NCBI GenBank assembly: GCA_034435435.1
Contig: DAOTXN010000128.1
Span: forward strand, 1-63,091
Reading direction: 5' to 3'
Origin: DAOTXN01 sp034435435
GTDB taxonomy: Bacteria; Chloroflexota; Anaerolineae; S140-20
DNA length: 63,091 bases
The first letter of the stretch is position 1. Each line of letters starts with the position of its first letter. The notes below the pieces were generated by a model. It was given only the letters and a program-made list of their open reading frames with translations. It was not told the origin of the DNA and made no database searches. Below are positions 1 through 7,182 of the stretch, piece by piece. The position numbers and the translations under genes were made by a program.

Positions 1-235
1 AGTCAGGTGTCCTGCACATCGATTAGCAGTCTCAAATCATTGAGATAGATTGAATCGACTGCCTACCACAAGTATGTATTTTTAAATTGCACGGAAGCCA
101 AGTGAAGACAATTCTGACCGGCTTTCGCAAATCATACTACTTGCGAGATATAAGCTAGTCGGAAAAGATGCAGAAACCGGCAAATTACAGTGCGGCAGTC
201 TGGCTTTATCGAAATACACTATGCCGTAATTTCAG
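1..235. other. AT-richer stretch with no recognisable gene
   Basis: No open frame of useful length with a ribosome-binding site is visible on either strand, and the base composition is clearly richer in A and T than the genes that follow. Its position in front of a decayed toxin-antitoxin pair suggests accessory or eroding DNA. I see no terminator, tRNA or repeat in it. Confidence 0.5.
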
Positions 236-475
236 ATAGTTCAAATTAACGTAGAAGAGATCCAGCAAGATTTTTCAGACGTTCTTCAGCGGGTCGAGGC
301 AGGGGAAACACTCGTCATTCTCAAGGCCGGAAAACCCCTCGCAGAAATCAAACCTCTACTTGCGACAGGGAAATCCCTGCGCCCTTTTGGGCTATGCGCG
401 GGAGAATTTCTAGTACTCGATAATTTTGATGCGCCGCTACCTCAAGATATAATCGAAGCATTTGAGGCAAGATGA
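236..475 (+). pseudogene. Phd/VapB-like antitoxin, start codon degraded
   Basis: The frame translates to a 79-residue Phd/YefM-type antitoxin: an N-terminal strand VQINVEEIQQ, a helix FSDVLQRVEAGETLVI, the conserved KAGKPLAEIKP segment, and a C-terminal toxin-binding tail ending DIIEAFEAR. An in-frame stop lies at 227-229. The expected start position is occupied by ATA, and no ATG, GTG or TTG follows in the conserved N-terminus. The gene therefore looks silenced by an ATG-to-ATA change unless ATA or ATT is used. Its stop overlaps the start of a toxin relic in the usual vapBC coupling arrangement. Recognition of the family is firm; the claim that it is dead is inference. Confidence 0.6.
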
Positions 476-561
476 AACTTTGACTCGACACCCACGTCTT
501 TTTGTGGTACATCAGTGGGGACAATCGCCTGCCTGAAGGAATGCGAGGGCGCAAAAGGTAA
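472..561 (+). pseudogene. VapC-like PIN toxin relic, N-terminus only
   Basis: ATG overlaps the antitoxin stop (ATGA). The frame reads MKL, then a TGA stop, then LDTHVFLWYISGDNRLP, which is the conserved start of VapC-type PIN ribonucleases (first catalytic Asp in LDTH). Homology ends after about 21 codons and the frame closes at 559-561. The toxin thus carries both an internal nonsense codon and loss of everything past strand 1, including the remaining acidic residues. The molybdenum hydroxylase gene begins directly afterwards, so the rest was probably deleted. It is not a functional gene. Confidence 0.65.
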
Positions 562-568
562 AAATGTC

Positions 569-2032
569 ATGTGGAAAAACTATTACACCCCCACCTCCAT
601 CGACGAGACGCTGCGCCTGCTGGCCGAGCGCGGCGAGCGGGCGCGCCTGATCGCCGGAGGCACCGACATCCTGCTCGAGTTGGAGCGCGAGCAGCGCCCC
701 GGTGTGGACACCCTCATCGACGTCAGCCGCATACACGGGCTGGACAAGATCACGCTGGAGGGCGACACGCTCCGCCTCGGCCCGCTGGTGACGCACAATC
801 ACGTGGTTGGGTCGGCGCTGTGTGTCCAGCGAGCTTTTCCGCTGGCGCGGGCCTGCTGGGAGGTGGGCGCGCCGCAGATCCGCAACCGGGGCACGCTGGC
901 CGGCAATCTGATCACAGCCAGCCCGGCCAACGACACCATCCCGCCGCTGTGGGCGCTGGACGCCCGCGTCATCCTGCACAGCGCCGGGCGTGGGCGGCGC
1001 ACGCTCGCTTTGTCCGATTTTTATCACGGCGTGCGCCGCACCGACCTGGCCCCCGACGAGATGCTGGTCGAGATCAGTTTTCCGGCGCTGCGCGCCAACC
1101 AGCGCGGCACGTTTCTCAAGCTCGGTTTGCGCCAGGCCCAGGCCATCGCCGTGGTCAACGTCGCCGTCGTGCTTACTTTTGATAAATCAGCGCATCAACG
1201 AATCAGCGAATCAGCGGTTGCGGACGCTCGTATCACGCTGGGCAGCGTCGCGCCGACCATCATCCGCGCGGGAGAGGCCGAAGCCGCCCTGGTCAATCAA
1301 CCCTTAAACCAACACACCATCCGACGCGCCGCCGAATTGGCCGCTGCCGCCGCCCGACCCATCGACGACATTCGCGGCAGCGCCCGCTACCGCCGCTTGA
1401 TGGTCGAGGTGTTTACGCGGCGGGCGCTGCTGGCGTTGAGCGCCGGCCAGGAACGAGATGGTTGGCCCTCTGACCCGCCCATGCTGTGGGCCAAAGGCAA
1501 CGGTCGCTTCCCGACCCTGGTCGGTAAGACGATTGTGCATCGCGAAGGGCGCGGCGAGCCGATCCAGACCGTGGTCAACGGCCAATCGGTGACGGTGTTT
1601 GGCGCGAACGACAAAACGCTGCTGCGCATGCTGCGCGAAGACCTGGGCCTGATCGGCGCCAAAGAGGGCTGCGCCGAGGGCGAGTGCGGCGCGTGCACGG
1701 TGCTGCTGGATGGCGTGGCGGTGATGGCCTGCATGGTGGCCGCGCCGCGCGCTCATTGCGCCGAGGTGATCACCATCGAAGGTTTGCCGGAATGGGCGCG
1801 CATCGAAGGAGGAAATCTCCACCCGATCCAGCAAGCCTTTATCGACGAGGGAGCCGTGCAGTGCGGCTATTGCACACCCGGCCTGTTGATGAGCAGCGCC
1901 GGCCTGCTGGCCGAAAAGCCCCACCCCACCCCGGCGCAGGTCAAGCAGGCGCTCACGGGCAATCTGTGCCGCTGCACCGGTTACTATAGCATCTTGCGGG
2001 CGGTGGACAAAGCGGCGCAAGGGATCGATTAA
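569..2032 (+). CDS. FAD-binding/[2Fe-2S] fusion of molybdenum hydroxylase family
   Basis: This 487-residue protein joins the two electron-transfer subunits of xanthine dehydrogenase/CO dehydrogenase-type molybdenum hydroxylases. Residues 1-290 are the FAD module (CoxM/XdhB type), with RLIAGGTDILLEL and NRGTLAGNLITASPAND around the flavin. Residues 320-487 are the small subunit (CoxS/XdhC type): a plant-ferredoxin cluster GCAEGECGACTVLLDG with a later Cys, then the all-helical cluster CGYCTPG and GNLCRCTGYY. I chose ATG 569 because it starts at the conserved WKNYYTPTSIDE; the upstream GTG at 515 would read through the toxin relic. FAD before Fe-S is the reverse of XdhA. No molybdopterin-binding large subunit lies in the window. 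A short repeat is inserted in frame near residue 205. The substrate is unknown. Confidence 0.88.
   Translation: MWKNYYTPTSIDETLRLLAERGERARLIAGGTDILLELEREQRPGVDTLIDVSRIHGLDKITLEGDTLRLGPLVTHNHVVGSALCVQRAFPLARACWEVGAPQIRNRGTLAGNLITASPANDTIPPLWALDARVILHSAGRGRRTLALSDFYHGVRRTDLAPDEMLVEISFPALRANQRGTFLKLGLRQAQAIAVVNVAVVLTFDKSAHQRISESAVADARITLGSVAPTIIRAGEAEAALVNQPLNQHTIRRAAELAAAAARPIDDIRGSARYRRLMVEVFTRRALLALSAGQERDGWPSDPPMLWAKGNGRFPTLVGKTIVHREGRGEPIQTVVNGQSVTVFGANDKTLLRMLREDLGLIGAKEGCAEGECGACTVLLDGVAVMACMVAAPRAHCAEVITIEGLPEWARIEGGNLHPIQQAFIDEGAVQCGYCTPGLLMSSAGLLAEKPHPTPAQVKQALTGNLCRCTGYYSILRAVDKAAQGID
1184..1217 (+). repeat. AATCAGCG octamer repeat inside the FAD domain
   Basis: Four imperfect copies of an 8-nt unit (AATCAGCG, ATCAACG, AATCAGCG, AATCAGCG) lie head to tail in the coding frame. 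They encode residues of the type KSAHQRISESA between the strand VVNVAVVLTFD and ADARITLGSVAP. Relatives usually have only a short turn there, so the repeat looks like a tolerated insertion. It resembles other 7-8 nt repeat families found between genes elsewhere in the window. Confidence 0.6.
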
Positions 2033-2094
2033 CCTGGGGTGGGTCTGAGGAACTCTGGACATCGCTTTGGCGTCATGCTGGCGGAGGATGACGT

Positions 2095-5000
2095 ATGACA
2101 CAAGACGATCCGCGTTATGGGCGGCAGCCCGCGGACGAGCAAGAGCCAACCCAACGGCGCTGGCCGAATCCCGACCCGCCACCCAAAGACCCCGACCGCA
2201 CGCTGCCCATGCGCCCTACCCCGCGTCCGCCGCAGCCCCGCCCGCAGGTGGCGAAACCGGTCCCCCAACGCACCGGTTATGTCCCGCCGCAACCACGCCC
2301 GGCGGCGACTCCGCCGCAAGCCCAGTACCCACCTCGCCAGCCGGCTGTCCCGCAGCCCCGCCGCCGCGACGCCAGGGGCTGTCTGTTGCGCGGCATCGTG
2401 CTCTCGATTTTTGCGCTGGTCGTACTCGTTTTCGTGGGGGTCGCCGTGGCCTCCGTAGGCTACGTCTACATCGCCCGGCAGCTCCCGCCCGTTGACGAGC
2501 TGTGGGGCCGGCAGACGGAATGGGTCAGCAGCCGCATCTACGACCGCAACGGCGCGTTGCTGTGGGAACTGCTCGACCCCGCCGGCGGACGGCGCACCCG
2601 CGTCACGCTCGACCGGGTTTCCCCCTACCTGGTGGACGCCACCGTCGCCACCGAGGACGAGACTTTTTGGGAACACCGAGGCTTTAGCCCCTTTGCGGTG
2701 GCCCGCGCCGTCTATCAAAACCTGCGCGCCGGCGAGGCCGTGTCGGGGGCCAGCACGATTACTCAGCAGGTGGCCCGCAATTTGTTGCTCTCGCCCCAAG
2801 AACGCGCCCAAGAGACCGCCGGGCGCAAAATCAAAGAAATCGTCCTGGCTATCGAGATCGAGCGGCGCTACGAAAAAGAGCAAATCCTGGAAATTTATCT
2901 CAACGAGAACAATTATGGCAACCTGGCCTACGGCATCGAGGCGGCTGCTCAGACCTATTTCCAAAAATCGGCTCTCGAGCTGGACCTGGCCGAGGCTGCG
3001 CTGCTGGCCGGCTTGCCGCAAAGCCCGGCGATTCACGACCCGTTCACCAACCCCGACGGCGCCCTGGCCCGCCAGAAGGACGTGCTGCGGCTGATGGTCG
3101 AGGCCACCCAGGCCGGCAACCTCAGCCCTGGCGTCACCCAGGAGCAGGCCGACGCCGCTGCGGCCGAGATGGTCGCCCGCATCGGGACGTTGACACCCCC
3201 CCGCAGCGACATCCCCGCGCCCCACTTTGTACAGTATGTGCGTCAGCAAGTCGAAACTGAATTCGGCCCCGACTTGCTGTATCGCGGCGCAGGGCTGCGC
3301 ATCTATACCACGCTGGATCTGAACCTGCAACGCATCGCCGAGGAAGAGGTGCGGGCGGGCGTGGCCAACCTGGCCGATCCTACCGTGACCAACGCCGCTC
3401 TGGTGGCCCTGGACCCGCGCACAGGCGAGATTTGGACTATGGTCGGCAGCGTGGATTTTAACGCCGAGGCCATCGACGGTCAAGTCAACGTGGCCGTGCG
3501 CTGTCGCCAGCCCGGCTCAGCCATCAAGCCGCTGACCTACCTGGCCGCGTTCGAGCGCGGCTGGACGCCCGCCACGCTGATCTGGGACCTGAAGACCGAG
3601 TACCCCAACCCGCCCAATCCGCCCTACGTGCCGGTCAATTACGACGGCAAGTATCACGGCAACACGCTGCTGCGGGCGGCGCTGGCCAACTCCTACAACG
3701 TCCCGGCGGTCAAGGCGCTCGAGTTCGTCGGGTTGGAAGGCCTGCTGGCGATGGCCGACCGGCTGGGCGTGGTTTCGTTGCGCCACCCGGAGCAGTATTG
3801 TCCCGAATATCCCTACCCCGCGCCGCCCGACTATGGCCTGTCGCTCACATTGGGCGGCGGCGAGACCACGCTGCTAGAGATGGCGGGAGCGTATGCCGTG
3901 TTCGCCAACGGCGGCGTGCGCATCCCGCCCACGGCCATCAGCCACATCGAGAACGCGAATGGCGAGCTGCTGGCCGATTATCGGAACCGCCCCGGCGGGC
4001 GGGTGGTCTCGGCGCAGCACGCCTACCTGCTGACCCACATCCTGTCCGATTATGCTGCGCGCTGCCCGGCCTTTGGCTGCCCCAACACGCTGCAACTGGA
4101 CGACCGGCGCGCCGCCGCCAAGACCGGCACCACCACCGACTACCGCGACGCCTGGACGGTGGGCTATACGCCCGAGCTGGTGACCGGCGTGTGGGTGGGC
4201 AACAGCGACAACTCGCCCATGGACCGCGTCGCCGGCTCGCGCGGCGCCGGCCCGATATGGAAGGCTTTTATGACCCGCGCGCTGGCCCAACTGGGCATCC
4301 CCCCCAGCGACTTTGCGCGTCCGGCGGGCATCGTCGAGATGGAGATTTGCGCCGACACGGGCGCACAGCCCAGCCCGGCTTGCCCCAACCGGCGCACGGA
4401 AATCTTTGCCGAGGGCCAGCCGCCTCTCGACGCCAGCCACGACCTGTGGCAGATGATCCTCATTGACCGCGCTAGCGGGCTGCGGGCCAACGAGTTGTGC
4501 CCGGCGGACGTGGAGGAAAGACCCTATTTCGTCGCGCCGGCGGACGACAAAGCGGTGCTGGAATGGGCGCTCGCCCGCGGCCTGGAGCAGCCGCCGACCG
4601 AGTTCTGCGTTGCCGCCGCTCAACCGCTGGTGCGCATCACCGCGCCGGGATCCGGCGAGGCTGTGCCCCAGGGTATGATCGCGGTGCGGGGCGATGTGCA
4701 ACTGCCCAATTTTGAGCACTATGAGTTGACGTTTGGCATCGGGGACGATCCGCAGGGCTGGGGCTGGATCAGCGGGCCGCACCTGGCCCCCGTGGCCGAC
4801 GGTGAGCTGACGGTGTGGGACACCACCCGCCTTTCGCCGGGACCGTACACACTGCGCGTGGTGGCCTTTGCGAGCGATGGGACCAACGTGGAGGCGCGGG
4901 TGCTGGTGAACGTGGTCGGGCCGGAGCCGACGCCCAGCGAGACCCCGACCGAGACGCCCACGCCAGAGCTGCCCACGCCGACCCCGACCGAGACGCCCAC

Positions 5001-5160
5001 GCTTGAGACGCCCACGCCAGAGCTATCCACGCCGACCCCGACCGAGACGCCCACGCTTGAGACGCCCACCGAGACGCCTACCGAGACGCCGTCGCCCGAA
5101 CCCATCATCGGCCCGCCGCCCGCGCCGATTCCAAGCCCCACGGACACTCCCACGCTGTGA
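2095..5160 (+). CDS. Class A penicillin-binding protein (PBP1A-like)
   Basis: A bifunctional peptidoglycan synthase of 1021 residues. A Pro/Arg-rich cytoplasmic tail (1-95) precedes one membrane helix (about 100-125). The GT51 glycosyltransferase domain follows, with catalytic Glu187 in the EDETFWEHRG motif and GASTITQQVARN. The transpeptidase domain has Ser475 in SAIK, SYN at 533 and KTG at 676. After about residue 845 come an Ig-like domain and a low-complexity T/P/E tail (943-1021) that should span or interact with the envelope. GGAGG sits 7 nt before the ATG. The Ig-like part resembles the C-terminus of the membrane protein at 50830-51615. Class assignment is secure; whether it is PBP1A or PBP1C is less so. 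Confidence 0.93.
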   Translation: MTQDDPRYGRQPADEQEPTQRRWPNPDPPPKDPDRTLPMRPTPRPPQPRPQVAKPVPQRTGYVPPQPRPAATPPQAQYPPRQPAVPQPRRRDARGCLLRGIVLSIFALVVLVFVGVAVASVGYVYIARQLPPVDELWGRQTEWVSSRIYDRNGALLWELLDPAGGRRTRVTLDRVSPYLVDATVATEDETFWEHRGFSPFAVARAVYQNLRAGEAVSGASTITQQVARNLLLSPQERAQETAGRKIKEIVLAIEIERRYEKEQILEIYLNENNYGNLAYGIEAAAQTYFQKSALELDLAEAALLAGLPQSPAIHDPFTNPDGALARQKDVLRLMVEATQAGNLSPGVTQEQADAAAAEMVARIGTLTPPRSDIPAPHFVQYVRQQVETEFGPDLLYRGAGLRIYTTLDLNLQRIAEEEVRAGVANLADPTVTNAALVALDPRTGEIWTMVGSVDFNAEAIDGQVNVAVRCRQPGSAIKPLTYLAAFERGWTPATLIWDLKTEYPNPPNPPYVPVNYDGKYHGNTLLRAALANSYNVPAVKALEFVGLEGLLAMADRLGVVSLRHPEQYCPEYPYPAPPDYGLSLTLGGGETTLLEMAGAYAVFANGGVRIPPTAISHIENANGELLADYRNRPGGRVVSAQHAYLLTHILSDYAARCPAFGCPNTLQLDDRRAAAKTGTTTDYRDAWTVGYTPELVTGVWVGNSDNSPMDRVAGSRGAGPIWKAFMTRALAQLGIPPSDFARPAGIVEMEICADTGAQPSPACPNRRTEIFAEGQPPLDASHDLWQMILIDRASGLRANELCPADVEERPYFVAPADDKAVLEWALARGLEQPPTEFCVAAAQPLVRITAPGSGEAVPQGMIAVRGDVQLPNFEHYELTFGIGDDPQGWGWISGPHLAPVADGELTVWDTTRLSPGPYTLRVVAFASDGTNVEARVLVNVVGPEPTPSETPTETPTPELPTPTPTETPTLETPTPELSTPTPTETPTLETPTETPTETPSPEPIIGPPPAPIPSPTDTPTL
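4923..5157 (+). repeat. In-frame T-P-E-rich coding repeat of the PBP tail
   Basis: The DNA is a degenerate tandem array built from GACGCCCACGC-like and CCGACCGAGACG-like units. It encodes TPTETPTPELPTPTP-type sequence at the extracytoplasmic end of the penicillin-binding protein. Such Thr/Pro linkers are common in Chloroflexota surface proteins. The array is likely to vary in length between strains through slippage, which is inference. Confidence 0.7.
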
Positions 5161-5202
5161 GCTTCCTGGAAGGTCAGAATCAGCCAACAAAAGGAGCAAA
5201 CG

Positions 5203-6609
5203 ATGAAAAGCATGAATGTTACACAGGGTCAAGCCGGATCAAGGGCCGGCCAACTCGTCATGACGGTAGGGCTGGCGCTAGTGTGCCTGGGAGTTACCCT
5301 GTGGGTGGCGACCACGTGCCCCGCCACAGCTTCCGGGCCGCCGCTGCCTCCGGCCAGCGCCGCTCTGGAGACCGAGTTATTCGTCGCCATCAAAGACTCC
5401 AACTGCAACGACGCCAACCCCGGCAGCGCAGCCGCGCCGCTGTGCAGCATCCAGGAGGCCGCCAACCGGGTCGTCTCTGGGACCACCGTGTGGGTCAAAG
5501 AGGGGGTCTATCACGAGCAGGTCACGGTCACGGCCTCGGGCGCTCCCAGCGCGCTGATCAAGTTCCTCAACTATGAGAACGACCACGTGGTCATTGATTC
5601 CCCCGGCGACGCCTGTTTCGACCTGCGCGGCGTAGAGTACATCAAAATCCACGGGTTCGAGCTGACCGGGGCGTGGCTCCCTCAGCCAAGCGTGACGAGC
5701 ACCTGGGAAGTCACGCCGGGGCACGGCGGCGGCATTCGAGCCTTTCCACCTGACGCCGACCCAGAGAGCTTTGGCGTGCAATACGGCGTCTTTACTTTCA
5801 ACGTCATTCACGACAACAGTCCCAACTCGGGCATTTGGCTGGTGCACAGCCATCACAACTTTATCAGCAACAACGTGCTGTATCACAACGGCGAGGCCCC
5901 CATCCGCATCAAGCGCGGGCACCACAACGAGATTTATAACAATCTGGCCTTCGATAACGGCATGTGCGAGGGATGGGGAATCACCTTTTACTGTGCGATT
6001 GGGACGCGCGTTTATCACAACACGGTCGTCGAGCGCACCGGCGGGGCAGTGTTTATCTACGAGGGCACGTCTAATCTCAACGGCGCGCTCCCTGGCACGC
6101 CCGAGTTCTGCATTCCCAGCAGCAGCACGCAGGTCTATGACAACGTCGGTGTGGTGGGAAGCGCCATGCTCACCCAGACGGCCCCTCTGGTCATCGGCAG
6201 CAGCACAACCACCGACCGTGATCCGCTCCTCGAAACGCTCTACGGTCCCTTGAGCAACACCTACCACCACAACCTGTGGCACAATCAAAGCATCACCGAC
6301 GCCATCGTGAGCTGGGGAGACCCGGCCGAGCGAGACACTTTTGCTCATTACGCTCGTTTGAGCCTGGAAGAGTTTCAACACAAGCAGGCCGGATACGGGC
6401 ATGGCTCGCTGGCCGCCGAGCCGTTATTCGTGGACCCGGCGCAGTGGGATTTCAGGCTGAGCGACGGCAGTCCAGGTCGGGGGGCCGCCTCCGATGGCAG
6501 CGACATGGGCGTCAACTGGGAGGCGCTGCCGGCTTTTGAGGTTGGCGCTTTTCCGCCGTGCAGTTATGACGCCTATCTGCCTGCGATTTTGAATGACGGG
6601 GAACCGTGA
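5203..6609 (+). CDS. Secreted right-handed beta-helix protein
   Basis: 468 residues. An N-terminal signal segment (hydrophobic VMTVGLALVCLGVTLWVA, cleavage near ATASG) is followed by a DUF1565-like start (IKDSNCNDANPGSAAAPLCSIQEA) and then parallel beta-helix repeats rich in Asn and His, such as NNVLYHNG and YNNLAFDNG. This fold is typical of extracellular polysaccharide-binding or -cleaving proteins, but no catalytic motif can be named. The C-terminus ends in YDAYLPAILNDGEP, a YLPxI tail also seen in the CotH-like protein at 17202-20609. AAGGAG lies 6 nt before the ATG. It stands 42 nt after the PBP gene and may be cotranscribed. No enzymatic role is claimed. Confidence 0.8.
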   Translation: MKSMNVTQGQAGSRAGQLVMTVGLALVCLGVTLWVATTCPATASGPPLPPASAALETELFVAIKDSNCNDANPGSAAAPLCSIQEAANRVVSGTTVWVKEGVYHEQVTVTASGAPSALIKFLNYENDHVVIDSPGDACFDLRGVEYIKIHGFELTGAWLPQPSVTSTWEVTPGHGGGIRAFPPDADPESFGVQYGVFTFNVIHDNSPNSGIWLVHSHHNFISNNVLYHNGEAPIRIKRGHHNEIYNNLAFDNGMCEGWGITFYCAIGTRVYHNTVVERTGGAVFIYEGTSNLNGALPGTPEFCIPSSSTQVYDNVGVVGSAMLTQTAPLVIGSSTTTDRDPLLETLYGPLSNTYHHNLWHNQSITDAIVSWGDPAERDTFAHYARLSLEEFQHKQAGYGHGSLAAEPLFVDPAQWDFRLSDGSPGRGAASDGSDMGVNWEALPAFEVGAFPPCSYDAYLPAILNDGEP

Positions 6610-6710
6610 GCCAGACTTGACACGATGCTTTTCAAACAGCCCAAGCGGATGCTGCTCACTCTACTCTCCAGGCCAGCGCCTCATACGCAAGTGTGGGCTG
6701 TCCCCAGGTG

Positions 6711-7112
6711 TTATGTTTCCACCAACTCCACCAACACGCCGCCGGCGCTCTTGGGGTGCACGAACGCCACGCGCCGCCCACCTGCGCCAACGGTCGGCTG
6801 TTCGTTGATGAGCTGCACACCCTTTTCTTTCAACCGGACCAGCATGGCCTCGATGTCGTCCACTTCCAGGCACAGGTGGTGCATACCGGGGCCGCGCTTT
6901 TCCATGTAGCGGGCCATGCCGCTGGTCTCGGTGGTCGGCTGGACCAGTTCCACCTCGCTGTCGCCAGTGGGCAAAAAGGCCACGCGCGTCTCTTGTTGCG
7001 GCACCTCTTCGACGCGCGACAGATCCATCCCCAGCGCGTCGCGCCAAAAGGCCATCGCCGCGTCAACGTCGGGCACGACGATGGCTACGTGGTTGATTTT
7101 TTTGATGGTCAT
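6711..7112 (-). CDS. mce: Methylmalonyl-CoA epimerase
   Basis: 133 residues, the usual size of this vicinal-oxygen-chelate enzyme, which interconverts (S)- and (R)-methylmalonyl-CoA. Expected metal ligands are visible: His8 in INHVAIVV, Glu55 in EVELVQP, His78/79 in GMHHLCLEV and Glu129 in VLVELVE. It is the last gene of the minus-strand propionyl-CoA cluster and follows the mutase subunit after about 70 nt containing an ATTGGTAA-type repeat. Together with the carboxylase and mutase it supplies the middle step from propionyl-CoA to succinyl-CoA. Confidence 0.92.
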   Translation of the reverse strand: MTIKKINHVAIVVPDVDAAMAFWRDALGMDLSRVEEVPQQETRVAFLPTGDSEVELVQPTTETSGMARYMEKRGPGMHHLCLEVDDIEAMLVRLKEKGVQLINEQPTVGAGGRRVAFVHPKSAGGVLVELVET

Positions 7113-7124
7113 TTTATCTCCGGT

Positions 7125-7152
7125 AGATTTGGAATTGGTAAATTGGTAGATG
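7125..7152. repeat. ATTGGTAA-type short tandem repeat
   Basis: Between the mutase and epimerase genes the DNA reads as near-copies of a 7-8 nt unit (TAGATTTG, GAATTGGT, AAATTGGT, AGATGGG). The same family recurs at 58062-58117 and 60040-60076, also between genes. Its function is not known. Confidence 0.55.
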
Positions 7153-7182
7153 GGGGGGCGTGTGGCCCAATCTACCCATCTA

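Noticed and set aside
515..568. Upstream GTG start for the FAD/[2Fe-2S] protein
   Set aside because: The added 18 residues are an out-of-frame reading of the VapC relic, and family homology starts at ATG 569.
2029..3483. 484-codon minus-strand frame opposite the penicillin-binding protein
   Set aside because: No motif, Gly/Arg/Gln-rich composition, and complete overlap with a gene whose catalytic residues are intact.
4923..5157. Tandem DNA repeat as a mobile or minisatellite element
   Set aside because: It is explained by the T-P-E-rich coding tail of the penicillin-binding protein.
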